A stretch of DNA of 64,000 nucleotides from Hellea sp. (GCA_020627655.1 JAHDGM010000001.1:11222-75221); one strand, 5' to 3'; counted from the stretch's first letter, positions 18,320 through 26,606 are shown. The notes: generated by a model not told the origin, from the sequence alone. Translations and numbers: made by a program.

Positions 18320-18335
18320 TTAACACCTCGTTAAC
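18320..18335 (+). promoter_or_regulatory. CtrA-type box
   Basis: TTAA (18320), seven bases, then TTAAC (18331) match the full TTAA-N7-TTAAC consensus of the cell-cycle regulator CtrA without mismatch. It lies 21 bp upstream of the distal NrdR box. Confidence 0.5.
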
Positions 18336-18355
18336 AAAAAATTTCCTTTTTTAGC

Positions 18356-18402
18356 ACACTAAGTGTTGACGAAAGTGAGCAAATCAACACTATATATAGT
18401 CG
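18356..18402 (+). promoter_or_regulatory. Paired NrdR boxes upstream of nrdA
   Basis: The proximal box at 18387-18402 contains CTATATATAG, an excellent match to the NrdR consensus acaCwATATATwGtgt. A degenerate box at 18356-18371 (ACACTA...G) begins exactly 31 bp earlier, three helical turns, the standard NrdR spacing. Confidence 0.75.
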
Positions 18403-18515
18403 TTGACCTTCGGGGCTTCACTTTCATGAGATTAAAACCGATCACGGGCTTTACGGCACGAGAATCGTTTTTTGGGCAAAATTCGGGTCGGTAACGGCCT
18501 TAAGAGGGGAAAATT

Positions 18516-20450
18516 ATGTCAGAGCACAGCTTGCGAAACAACTTGGCTGAAGAAATGGTCACGGAGATGGATCATATAGAGGAAAGTCAAGATTCGAAAG
18601 TTGAGGTCTCTGATAGAGCCAAGAGAGCGGGTAAACCACAAGCTGTCAGAAGCCTGGAAATCGGTCATGTTGTACAGAATCGTGACCGTGACGAATTACT
18701 GACTGATTTTGGTAAGAAGACACTTGTTGATCGTTATTTATTACCTGAAGAATCCTATCAAGATATGTTTGCGCGCGTCGCAGAAGCTTATTGTGACGAT
18801 CTTGCGCACGCCCAGCGCCTCTATGATTATATGTCCAAGCTCTGGTTCATGCCGGCAACGCCTGTTTTGTCAAATGGCGGCGCGAACCGCGGCTTACCCA
18901 TTTCCTGTTTTTTGAATTCGGTCAATGACAGCCTTGATTCCATTGTCGACATTTGGAACGAGAATGTATGGCTGGCGTCTAATGGCGGCGGTATTGGAAC
19001 CTATTGGGGAAATGTCCGATCAATCGGTGAGAAAATCGGCAAGGCTGGTAAAACATCCGGAATCATTCCGTTCATCCGGGTTATGGACAGCCTGACACTT
19101 GCGATTTCTCAAGGGTCTTTACGCCGCGGATCAGCGGCTGTTTATCTGGATGTTCATCATCCGGAAATTGAAGAATTTCTGGAAATCCGTAAGCCTAGTG
19201 GAGACTTTAACCGTAAGTCCCTGAATCTACATCATGGCCTGAATATTAGTGATGAATTCATGATGGCTGTGCGTGATGGTAAGGAGTTCGGTCTGCGTTC
19301 ACCCAAGACAGACGAGGTTATCAAAACTATCGACGCCCGTTATTTGTGGCAGAAAATCATGGAAATGCGTCTCCAGACCGGCGAGCCATATCTGGTATTT
19401 TCCGATACAGTCAACGAAGCCCTGGCCAAACATCAGCGCGAGCAGGGGCTTCGGGTCAGACAGTCTAATCTTTGTTCTGAAATCATGCTTGCAACAGGCA
19501 AGGACAAGTTCGGTAAAGAACGCACTGCCGTTTGCTGCCTATCTTCGGTAAATGCCGAAAAATGGGAAGAGTGGAAAGACGAAGAAGGCTTCATCGAAGA
19601 CATTATGCGCTTTCTGGACAATGTTTTGGAGGATTTCATTCAGCGCGCGCCTGATGAAATGAACGATGCCAAATACTCAGCTATGCGTGAGCGGTCTGTC
19701 GGTCTGGGCCTTATGGGTTTCCATAGCCTGCTGCAAAGTAAAGACATTCCATTTGAAAGCGCTATGGCAAAATCTTTCAATAATAGAATTTTCCGTCATA
19801 TTCGACGCGGCGCTGACGCAGCATCTGTGGTGCTGGCTGAAGAGCGCGGAGCCTGTCCTGATGCGGCGGATATGGGTATCAAAGCTCGCTTTTCGCACAA
19901 ATTGGCTGTTGCGCCGACAGCGTCAATTTCGATTATCTGCGGAGGCACGTCAGCTGGCATCGAGCCGATCCCGGCTAATATTTATACGCATAAGACGCTT
20001 TCCGGATCTTTCACCGTTCGAAACAAGCACTTGGAGAATTTGCTCGAAGAAAAAGGCCTGAACACGCCGGAAGTCTGGGGCACTATTCTGGAACATGAAG
20101 GTTCCGTTCAGCATATGAGTGAACTTACCGATCAGGAAAAGTCCGTTTTTCGTACAGCTTTTGAAATTGATCAGCGCTGGGTCATTGAGCATGCTGCTGA
20201 CCGCTCGCCTTATATTTGTCAGGCCCAGTCCGTGAATATCTTTATTCCAGGTGATGTTGATAAGTGGGATTTGCATATGCTGCATTGGACAGCTTGGGAA
20301 AAGGGCGTGAAATCGCTTTATTATTGCCGTTCAAAATCTGTACAGCGTGCTGCTTTTGCGGGTATGGATGATAAGCCGGCCAATGATATGGAAAAAGCCA
20401 TGCAGGACGCTGCGCCCACTGACTATGAGGAATGCCTCGCCTGTCAGTAG
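18516..20450 (+). CDS. nrdA: Class I ribonucleoside-diphosphate reductase, alpha subunit
   Basis: This 644-residue subunit reduces ribonucleoside diphosphates with NrdB. The thiyl-radical motif is N318-x-C320-x-E322 (NLCSE). The redox pair is C131 (PISCFLN) with C340 (TAVCCLSS), and the flexible tail ends in CLAC (C640/C643). The N-terminal 60 residues are acidic and do not look like an ATP-cone, so overall activity regulation by dATP may be absent. nrdB is about 10 kb away rather than adjacent, but both have paired NrdR boxes. The start ATG 18516 follows AGAGGGGA. Confidence 0.95.
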   Translation: MSEHSLRNNLAEEMVTEMDHIEESQDSKVEVSDRAKRAGKPQAVRSLEIGHVVQNRDRDELLTDFGKKTLVDRYLLPEESYQDMFARVAEAYCDDLAHAQRLYDYMSKLWFMPATPVLSNGGANRGLPISCFLNSVNDSLDSIVDIWNENVWLASNGGGIGTYWGNVRSIGEKIGKAGKTSGIIPFIRVMDSLTLAISQGSLRRGSAAVYLDVHHPEIEEFLEIRKPSGDFNRKSLNLHHGLNISDEFMMAVRDGKEFGLRSPKTDEVIKTIDARYLWQKIMEMRLQTGEPYLVFSDTVNEALAKHQREQGLRVRQSNLCSEIMLATGKDKFGKERTAVCCLSSVNAEKWEEWKDEEGFIEDIMRFLDNVLEDFIQRAPDEMNDAKYSAMRERSVGLGLMGFHSLLQSKDIPFESAMAKSFNNRIFRHIRRGADAASVVLAEERGACPDAADMGIKARFSHKLAVAPTASISIICGGTSAGIEPIPANIYTHKTLSGSFTVRNKHLENLLEEKGLNTPEVWGTILEHEGSVQHMSELTDQEKSVFRTAFEIDQRWVIEHAADRSPYICQAQSVNIFIPGDVDKWDLHMLHWTAWEKGVKSLYYCRSKSVQRAAFAGMDDKPANDMEKAMQDAAPTDYEECLACQ

Positions 20451-20457
20451 TCCGGGG

Positions 20458-21063
20458 TTATGAATTTCGATTATAGGCGGTTATTAGTAGTCCGCATAAC
20501 CCGCCTATAATGACTCCATAGAAATGAGCATTAACGACTACGTCGCCGCCTGAAGCCGGTTGGGTGAAAGGGACAGGGCCTATTATTTGTTCATAGATGA
20601 TTTTTCCAGAAAGACCGATTATCATGATCGCGCTTTCCCATGGGAATAGTGACGGTTCTGTCTTCATTTCTTGTTGGAGGCCGGCAATTACAGCAGCGGC
20701 CATAAAACCATGCAATACGCCCGATAGGCCCACATAGGATTCTATATCTGTATCGAAAATTGTAAATCCAAAGCTGATCCCAAGACTGATAAACAAAAAC
20801 ATTATCAACCAAGTGGAGGCTTTAAATAGTTTTCCATATAAAATCCAAATCAGAATGAAACCGGATGCGTTCAGCAAAAGATGCCGCCATCCCAGATGCG
20901 TAAAATGTCCGCTGATAGCTCGCCAATACTCACTGTTTTGAAACCAGTCACCCTGATATTGGAAGAGGCTTCGCGCGTTAGGGTGATAAAGCTCAATGGC
21001 CGCGGCCAAGACTAAGATCAGTGCCGGAAATATCCAGAATTTATATGACCGAGTATTGTGCAT
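20458..21063 (-). CDS. rrtA: Rhombosortase (rhomboid-family intramembrane protease)
   Basis: This 201-residue membrane protein has about six transmembrane segments. Rhomboid catalytic features are GLSGVLHG (nucleophile Ser) and a His in NAHFYG near residue 180. Its short size and the N-terminal pattern HFTHLGWRHLLLNASG match rhombosortases (TIGR03902), which cleave GlyGly-CTERM anchors of exported proteins. Two genes upstream in the same direction lies a protein with exactly such a C-terminus, so the enzyme and its substrate are co-located. The 3' end encodes an inverted repeat (20470-20511). Confidence 0.87.
   Translation of the reverse strand: MHNTRSYKFWIFPALILVLAAAIELYHPNARSLFQYQGDWFQNSEYWRAISGHFTHLGWRHLLLNASGFILIWILYGKLFKASTWLIMFLFISLGISFGFTIFDTDIESYVGLSGVLHGFMAAAVIAGLQQEMKTEPSLFPWESAIMIIGLSGKIIYEQIIGPVPFTQPASGGDVVVNAHFYGVIIGGLCGLLITAYNRNS
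20470..20511. repeat. Inverted repeat at the nrdA/rrtA convergent ends
   Basis: ATTATAGGCGG (20470-20480) and its exact complement (20501-20511) frame a 20-base centre. The arms extend by TTAT/ATAA with one bulged base. It lies within the last codons of rrtA and about 20 bp after the nrdA stop. There is no T-run, so it may slow or process convergent transcripts rather than terminate them. Confidence 0.45.
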
Positions 21064-21083
21064 CTAGTCCATCGTCTATTGTT

Positions 21084-21119
21084 TGATCCAACAGGGCCAT
21101 GAGAGCGCCTGCTGGATCA
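21084..21119. repeat. Inverted repeat between lipoprotein gene and rrtA
   Basis: TGATCCAACAGG (21084-21095) pairs with CCTGCTGGATCA (21108-21119) with one wobble. Neither side has a clear T-run. On the leftward transcript it would form a hairpin ahead of rrtA that could lower its expression relative to the protease gene. Confidence 0.35.
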
Positions 21120-21127
21120 TAGGAGTT

Positions 21128-21577
21128 TTAAGGTGTCTTAGAAATTTCAGTATATATAATGGTATTATACTGACTGACATAATCGCGTAATTGCTGACGC
21201 AATTTCTTATGAGTAGCCCCATAAATTATGTCACCGCTGCCTTCTGCATAACGATAGGTCACATGGTCCTCAATAGATTCATATTGAGCCTTTGTGAGCC
21301 CTGGAAAACTTTTCCCACGACCTGAAAAGGCAATAAGTTCTAATTTACCATCGCTATCTTTTGCCTCAAGTGCAGCAGTAGCATCAGCAACGGGGTCCGC
21401 AGATTTTACCCATTGTAACTTATCGGCTATTTGTCTTTCCTTGTTACTCATAGGTAAATCTATGTCCTGAGATGATCGGTCTTGATTGTGAGCGTTATTG
21501 CTCGCCTGAACCTGCTGGCATCCCGTAGAGATGCCAGTCATTATTATTAAGCATAAGCTTGTGATCATAGACTTCAT
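21128..21577 (-). CDS. Small predicted lipoprotein of the protease operon
   Basis: This 149-residue protein has a signal peptide with a lipobox-like ISTGC (Cys20). The mature part is charged and holds no domain I recognise; the C-terminal half (KLRQQLRDYVSQYNTIIYTEI) is likely helical and strand-forming. It starts one base after the stop of the reprolysin-like protease and precedes rrtA, so it is very probably made with them. Possible jobs are a chaperone, inhibitor or export helper for the protease, but this is inference from position only. Confidence 0.65.
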   Translation of the reverse strand: MKSMITSLCLIIMTGISTGCQQVQASNNAHNQDRSSQDIDLPMSNKERQIADKLQWVKSADPVADATAALEAKDSDGKLELIAFSGRGKSFPGLTKAQYESIEDHVTYRYAEGSGDIIYGATHKKLRQQLRDYVSQYNTIIYTEISKTP

Positions 21578-21578
21578 T

Positions 21579-24422
21579 TTAAACGCTCCCAGTAACTACG
21601 GCTTGAGCTTGCTTTTTCCTAGCTCGCTTAATTCTGGCCGCTTTCATTGATCGTCCAAGATTTAAAAGCAACAGAGTGAACAAGCCAAAGCTACCGCCAC
21701 CAGATGAGGATCCTCCTGTGAAGGAAGCGCCACCTGCTCCGCCTCCAGAACCACCTGTTGATCCGCCGGTCGAGCCACCAGCCGAGCCGCCGCTACTACC
21801 ACTTGGCGCGCTTGTAGCTTTTACGTCAATCGTTACACTGGCCGTATCAGTTCCGCCTTTACCATCGCTAATGGTATAAGTGAACGTCTCTGACCCAGCG
21901 TAACCATAAGCAGGTTCATAGTTGATTGCGGTGCCTTTAATAGTCGCGTAACCGCCATTATTGGGTTCGCTCACAGCGGTGATGGTCAGGGTATCTCCAT
22001 CAGGGTCGCTGTCATTGGCTAGCACGTTCAAATCAGTGGCTGTGCTGTCCTGATCAACGGAATAGGTATCCGCCTTTGCGGTAGGTGCACTGTTTGTAGA
22101 TGTCGCGACCGCATTGACGGTAACCGATACTTTGGCAGTTGCAGTCCCGCCTTTGCCGTCACTAACAGCGTAGGTAAAACTTTCCACGCCGCTGAAACCG
22201 CTGGCTGGTTGATAATCAATACGGGTTCCGTTGACAGTTGCGGTGCCGCCATTGCTGATGTTTGTTATTTCAGTAATGGTCAATGTATCGCCATCAGCAT
22301 CAGAGTCATTATCCAGAACAGCAAAGCGTGTTACGCCGCTATCCTGCTGAACAGTAAAGCTGTCAGCATTAGCAATAGGCGCTGTGTTGACACTGCCTCC
22401 ACCGCCGCCGGAACCGCTAATAGTAATCGTGCCTTTGTTTACAGCAAAGAATGGCTGATTTGTGCACTTGATCCTTAGGCGTCCATTGGTTGTGGCATTA
22501 CCCGGAACGGTAATCTGCTCACTACCATCATTGGCCGCGCCGGATTTGAGCATGACGGAGAAATTCTGTCCGCCATCAGTGGACAAACCAATATCAACCT
22601 TTGCGCAGTTAATAGGCGCAGCTGTGGTATTGGCAACATCCCATGACACGGTCTGAACACTATTTTGCGCCCAGGAAACTGCCGCTGATGGTGCAGTGAC
22701 AGTAAACGGGCCCGCATCTGCACTTACAGTCAGTTTAAGACTATCTGTAGCAACGCCGCCTTTGCCGTCACGAACTGTAAAGCGGAAGTTCAAATCACGG
22801 GCCGTGGTTGGCAAAACTTCACCATAGGTCGATGAACCACTCAGTACATCTCCCAATTTCGGAAATACCCGACTAGGAGAAGCCGTAGGCGTGAAGGAGC
22901 GGAATAATGGGCGCTTACCATCATCCGTAAGGCTGGCTTTACTGGTGGTCGTAGGACCTAGATCATATTGCTCCCAAGCATAAGTCAGGTTGTCGCCTGC
23001 ATTACTATCTGTAGCAGTGCCCGTTAGAATAAATGGTGTTGATTTAGGGATAGCGCCATCGCTACCTGCATTTGGTACAGGGACAGCGTTGTTCAGGCTT
23101 TTTGCGACCCCGCAACTACCACCCGTACTGCTATTAGCAATGAAACCGCTGATTTCAGCAATAGAGTGCGTATGGAAATACACATCACTTTGGGACTGGA
23201 GGTTTTCATCGTCACATAAGCTGGCATATGCCATTATAGTAGATCCACTACCGGGTTCATAGGCGGCCGTATCACTACGATTACCGCTACAGCCACCGGC
23301 TGAACCGTTGAACGTATGGTCAGCGTGAAATTGGTGTCCAATTTCATGGGCGACATAGTCAATGAAAAACGGATCGTTTATGGGACTGTCACTGCCTGTA
23401 ACACCCTCAGCTTTAGCATCGCCACAAACAACGCCGAAGCCAGCTAACCCGCCGCCGCCCGTGCTGAAAACATGGCCGATATCATAATTAGCAACGCCAA
23501 TTTTTGCGTTGATATCTTTGCCAACTTCCTCGATCAGGCTATCCGCACTATTATCTGTAAATGGGTCGGAACTGGCATCGGTGTAAACAATGTCAGAATT
23601 ATTAGCCACGAGTTCAAGCTTAATAGCGACATCTCTTTCATAGACCTGATTGACACGATTAATACCGGTTACAATAGCAGCCATAGCTTTTTCTTTGGTT
23701 CCGCCATGAAAGGCTGTGAACTCTCCAGTGGCCGCAACGGCAAGACGGTATGTTCGCAGCTCCGTCCCGAAAGAAACATCCGGTTTTTGAGCGCGGTTAT
23801 AAGCAGCTTTATCAAAGCGGGTCATATTGCCTGCCGCTTTGGCTTTGCTCTCACGTTCATGGAAGCCGCAGTTAAAGGCAGGTTTGTTTTTGCCGCCCAT
23901 TTCAGATGTGTAATCGCCCTTGTAATAGGATTGGTAATTATCTCCTACAGGATCAATGAAGATAGTTTCTCCATTTTGAGATAGCATTCCGTGGAAGCCG
24001 TCAGGGGTGAGATCCAGACGTCCTGTATTATCGGGATTGTTGATGTCCACAACTCTATAGGTTTTTATGTCAGGATATTGCCGGGCCAGGCTAGGAGCCA
24101 TAACCGGAGAGCTGAACACTCTGTATTTGGCTAATTGTCCATTGGGCAGAGGCAGCTCAACAATAGCGCTGGAATTACCCAGTGCTTCATCGGGTGCCTG
24201 ATTTAATAGATATTCAAGCTCGGTTTTATCAAGCTGTAAATGCCGTCCACGCGTAACCGAGGGTGTTTGTGTCTTTAAGGATTGGGGCGCAGTTTTCTTT
24301 GCTTTTGCCGCATTAATATCCTGCCAGATTTCAGCATTTGCTTGCATACTAAAACCCAGTCCGACGGCCAGAAATGTTGAAACTAACAATCTGTTTCGAA
24401 ATGTATTTGTGTTGTTTATCAT
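21579..24422 (-). CDS. Secreted reprolysin-like metalloprotease with GlyGly-CTERM anchor
   Basis: This 947-residue exported zinc protease has a signal peptide (to about residue 30), a propeptide region and a metzincin catalytic domain. The zinc site HEIGHQFHADH starts near residue 359, followed by a Met-turn (STIMAYAS). Beyond it lie a beta-rich domain and two cadherin/Big-like repeats (about residues 670-865), each containing DxDGDTLTIT and FTYxxSDGKGG. The C-terminus is a Gly/Ser-rich linker, SGGGSFGLFTLLLL, then a basic tail: the GlyGly-CTERM tripartite signal cut by rhombosortase. rrtA lies two genes downstream. An ECF-type promoter lies 30 bp upstream. Confidence 0.9.
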   Translation of the reverse strand: MINNTNTFRNRLLVSTFLAVGLGFSMQANAEIWQDINAAKAKKTAPQSLKTQTPSVTRGRHLQLDKTELEYLLNQAPDEALGNSSAIVELPLPNGQLAKYRVFSSPVMAPSLARQYPDIKTYRVVDINNPDNTGRLDLTPDGFHGMLSQNGETIFIDPVGDNYQSYYKGDYTSEMGGKNKPAFNCGFHERESKAKAAGNMTRFDKAAYNRAQKPDVSFGTELRTYRLAVAATGEFTAFHGGTKEKAMAAIVTGINRVNQVYERDVAIKLELVANNSDIVYTDASSDPFTDNSADSLIEEVGKDINAKIGVANYDIGHVFSTGGGGLAGFGVVCGDAKAEGVTGSDSPINDPFFIDYVAHEIGHQFHADHTFNGSAGGCSGNRSDTAAYEPGSGSTIMAYASLCDDENLQSQSDVYFHTHSIAEISGFIANSSTGGSCGVAKSLNNAVPVPNAGSDGAIPKSTPFILTGTATDSNAGDNLTYAWEQYDLGPTTTSKASLTDDGKRPLFRSFTPTASPSRVFPKLGDVLSGSSTYGEVLPTTARDLNFRFTVRDGKGGVATDSLKLTVSADAGPFTVTAPSAAVSWAQNSVQTVSWDVANTTAAPINCAKVDIGLSTDGGQNFSVMLKSGAANDGSEQITVPGNATTNGRLRIKCTNQPFFAVNKGTITISGSGGGGGSVNTAPIANADSFTVQQDSGVTRFAVLDNDSDADGDTLTITEITNISNGGTATVNGTRIDYQPASGFSGVESFTYAVSDGKGGTATAKVSVTVNAVATSTNSAPTAKADTYSVDQDSTATDLNVLANDSDPDGDTLTITAVSEPNNGGYATIKGTAINYEPAYGYAGSETFTYTISDGKGGTDTASVTIDVKATSAPSGSSGGSAGGSTGGSTGGSGGGAGGASFTGGSSSGGGSFGLFTLLLLNLGRSMKAARIKRARKKQAQAVVTGSV

Positions 24423-24451
24423 CGGGTCTTCTCCTTTGCTGATACTAAGAA

Positions 24452-24477
24452 GACGGATGAAGGGCCGACTTTATTCC
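24452..24477 (-). promoter_or_regulatory. ECF-type promoter of the metalloprotease-rrtA operon
   Basis: On the minus strand GGAATA (24477-24472), exactly 16 bases, then CGTC (24455-24452), 30 bases before the start codon. The same element precedes the sigma gene and the HExxH peptidase gene. Confidence 0.65.
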
Positions 24478-24500
24478 ATTTTATTTTAAAAAAATTCGAC

Positions 24501-24528
24501 AAAGAAAAAACGGGCTAGAAGCCCGTTT
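24501..24528 (-). terminator. Intrinsic terminator of the HExxH peptidase gene
   Basis: An eight-base-pair stem AAACGGGC/GCCCGTTT (24508-24515 with 24521-24528) with a five-base loop is followed on the minus strand by a T-rich run (TTTCTTT). It lies 15 bp after the stop of the gene at 24543-25322. Confidence 0.8.
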
Positions 24529-24542
24529 CATTTGTTTGAATA

Positions 24543-25322
24543 TTAGCCCGTTTGATAACGGTCCCTGATTTTCATGAGTTCAGGAAAGTCATATAAATAT
24601 CTGACTTTTTGTTCTGCCAGGCTATGCCCGTCAGGCTTAGGTTCCATGACAAAAATGGCAAAGGTTTCGGCAAAATCTTCAGCCAGGTTTGTTGCTGCAT
24701 ATTCGGAAACGAAAGCTGAAGGGGCTTTGTTATAAGGGTTGAACACAGCATCTTGTTTGAAACGCCCTTGCCAGAACTTTTGATAAAAAGGATAGAGGTA
24801 AGAGCTGGCTTTGAGACAGCCTTCATCCATTTCCAGGGTTGTGCACTTATCATCAGATGTTTCCAGCTGATCGTCATTTAGGCTCAAAACATGGGCGACC
24901 TCATGAATAGCTGTTTGTTTGAGATCTGTTCTGTCCCCTTCATGGGCGTCTACATCCACAACAATCTCCCAGCGGGCGCCATCTTCAGAAATCGGGCCGG
25001 CAAATGCTGAACCGTCATTGGTCTCGGCCAGGACTACGCGAGCAAGATATTTATCGGATATATGCGTTGGAATAACTTTTCTGATCATTTCAACGGTAAG
25101 TTTGTCGTCCGAAGTTTTAATATCGGCTGAACTTACCGGCACAAACTCTTTGCCTTTAGCGACATTAAACTCATGTCTAACAAAGCCTAGTTCGGTATCG
25201 TAAAAACCATAATCCTCATAATCATCCCAAGTAGGAATCGCAGCGCTGACATCCGACAGGGCGAATCCGGCTCCGACAAGCATGGCGGAGAACAAAGATA
25301 TTTTTAAAGCTGATTTTTGCAT
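24543..25322 (-). CDS. Secreted HExxH zinc metallopeptidase, family unassigned
   Basis: This 259-residue protein has a signal peptide (to about residue 27, ending VSAA). The motif H140-E-V-A-H144 is followed about 70 residues later by EDFAETFAIFV, whose Glu is a plausible third zinc ligand in a gluzincin arrangement. The pair C-x8-C (CTTLEMDEGC) may form a disulfide. I chose ATG 25322 because AGGAG lies six bases before it; ATG 25328 directly abuts the Shine-Dalgarno sequence. It follows the anti-sigma gene but has its own ECF-type promoter. It may be a protease released under envelope stress; the substrate is unknown. Confidence 0.75.
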   Translation of the reverse strand: MQKSALKISLFSAMLVGAGFALSDVSAAIPTWDDYEDYGFYDTELGFVRHEFNVAKGKEFVPVSSADIKTSDDKLTVEMIRKVIPTHISDKYLARVVLAETNDGSAFAGPISEDGARWEIVVDVDAHEGDRTDLKQTAIHEVAHVLSLNDDQLETSDDKCTTLEMDEGCLKASSYLYPFYQKFWQGRFKQDAVFNPYNKAPSAFVSEYAATNLAEDFAETFAIFVMEPKPDGHSLAEQKVRYLYDFPELMKIRDRYQTG

Positions 25323-25354
25323 GATCATCTCCTTTTTGATGTTTACATGTTGGA

Positions 25355-25380
25355 GACGATTGAGGCGGCAAATTTATTCC
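25355..25380 (-). promoter_or_regulatory. ECF-type promoter of the HExxH peptidase gene
   Basis: On the minus strand GGAATA (25380-25375), exactly 16 bases, then CGTC (25358-25355), 33 bases before ATG 25322. The -35 element directly abuts the stop codon of the anti-sigma gene. Confidence 0.65.
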
Positions 25381-25381
25381 G

Positions 25382-26101
25382 TTATTTTTGCCATTTTTTT
25401 TGAATTAAGGCTTTTTCCTGCTCTGTCGATAAAACGTCATCCTTCATAAGGCTATCGACAAGACTGTCAAAAGCTTCTGAAGATTCGGCGCTTGCTGTCG
25501 CATAGCCGCCGGATGTCCCATTCTGGGGGGCGTGTGATTGAGATATGACGGTCCAGCCTTGCCGGCTTCCGCAGGCCAGTCCGCGGGATGTCGGGCTTGT
25601 GAATTCCCGGCAGTAATTCCCATCAGATGATTTGAAAGACAATAAAGGGGTTAGCCCGTCCCGACTTTCCCCGCTAGGAAGTGACGATAAAGCTGCGTAG
25701 AGCTTACTGTCTGGGTTAACTGGGCCCGTTGCAATCATATCAATGGTCGAGGATTTATTTGAGACAAATGTCTGTGATGCGAAAAACCCTATCATTAAAG
25801 ACGCGGCAATTGCCGTTGGAAACTGCCATAGATTACGTTTGTTTTTGTGGTCGGAAAAGCTGACAATATTAGTTGGCTGTTCGTCGGGTTTTTCATCCAG
25901 CATTGCCAGAATGGATGCAGGGATTGGCGCGTCAGTTACAGGGGCAAATGTTTCTTTAAGTCGTTCATCGACCGCTGTTAATGCTTCGAGCCTTGCCAAA
26001 AGCTGTGGATCGACCTCGATTGCTTTTTCTATGGCGTTCATATCCGCCTCGGACAGTTCGCCGTCTAAAAAAGCTGATAATTGTTCGTCTGTATATTTCA
26101 T
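25382..26101 (-). CDS. Transmembrane anti-sigma factor
   Basis: This 239-residue protein begins with the anti-sigma N-terminal pattern TDEQLSAFLDGELSEADMNAIE, followed by a helix-rich cytoplasmic part. The HxxxCxxC zinc motif is not present. One transmembrane helix (about residues 93-112) leads to a periplasmic domain with two cysteines (GNYCREF and LACGSRQG), which could form a redox-sensitive disulfide. It starts 12 bp after the sigma gene, the classical sigma/anti-sigma order. Degradation or unfolding of the outside domain would release the sigma factor to the three matching promoters. Confidence 0.88.
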   Translation of the reverse strand: MKYTDEQLSAFLDGELSEADMNAIEKAIEVDPQLLARLEALTAVDERLKETFAPVTDAPIPASILAMLDEKPDEQPTNIVSFSDHKNKRNLWQFPTAIAASLMIGFFASQTFVSNKSSTIDMIATGPVNPDSKLYAALSSLPSGESRDGLTPLLSFKSSDGNYCREFTSPTSRGLACGSRQGWTVISQSHAPQNGTSGGYATASAESSEAFDSLVDSLMKDDVLSTEQEKALIQKKWQK

Positions 26102-26113
26102 ATCTGTTATCTT

Positions 26114-26602
26114 TTATGACCCTAATAAGTCTTTGAGATCAAACTGTGCTGAGAGTTCTTTTCGCGCTCTAGCAACACGGCTCATTATCGTGCCTATGGG
26201 CACTTCCAAGGCTTCGGATGCTTCTGCATATGTAAAGCCCTCAATAGCGACCAGTGCGAGAGCCTCGCGTTGGTTATCCGGTAAGGCTTGTAAGGCTTTC
26301 CCAACTTGCGATACTGCAATTTTTTCCAGCGCTGTTGCGACACCGTCTTCACTGTGGCGGTTGCTGTCCTCGCTTTGTTCATCAGGAGCGCGCCGTATTT
26401 TACGATATCGTGTTTCATCTATCCACGCATTGCGGCACACTCGAAAGGCCCATTTTCCGATATGTGCCCCTTCAGGCACGCCGCGCTTTAGGATGCGTTC
26501 GACGGTTGTTTGCAGTAAATCATCCGCATCGGCTGCTGAGCCGGTGAGCGATAATGCAAACCGCCGTAAATTCGGCAAGAGGCTGATTAACTCTTCTCTC
26601 AA
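26114..26602 (-). CDS. ECF RNA polymerase sigma factor
   Basis: This 162-residue group IV sigma factor has region 2 (LPNLRRFALSLTGSAADADDLLQTTVERIL, WAFRVCRNAWID) and region 4 with its helix-turn-helix (FTYAEASEALEVPIGTIMSRVARAR). The start is unusual: the best ribosome-binding site serves an ATG at 26615 that is followed by AGA and TAA. The sigma frame then opens at TTG 26602, four bases after that stop. The gene is preceded by an ECF-type promoter of the same form as two protease promoters, implying autoregulation. It is divergent from the subtilase. Confidence 0.92.
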   Translation of the reverse strand: MREELISLLPNLRRFALSLTGSAADADDLLQTTVERILKRGVPEGAHIGKWAFRVCRNAWIDETRYRKIRRAPDEQSEDSNRHSEDGVATALEKIAVSQVGKALQALPDNQREALALVAIEGFTYAEASEALEVPIGTIMSRVARARKELSAQFDLKDLLGS

Positions 26603-26606
26603 GACT

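Larger units (their letters stand above)
18182..18515. promoter_or_regulatory. Intergenic control region of nrdA
   Basis: This 334-bp stretch has no gene. It holds a CtrA-type box, two NrdR boxes and two GANTC sites (18279-18283 and 18462-18466). The glycosyltransferase promoter must also lie at its left end. Confidence 0.6.

Noticed and set aside
21676-21879. Pro/Glu-rich plus-strand frame opposite the GlyGly-CTERM region
   Set aside because: It is the complement of Gly/Ser repeats in the protease linker.
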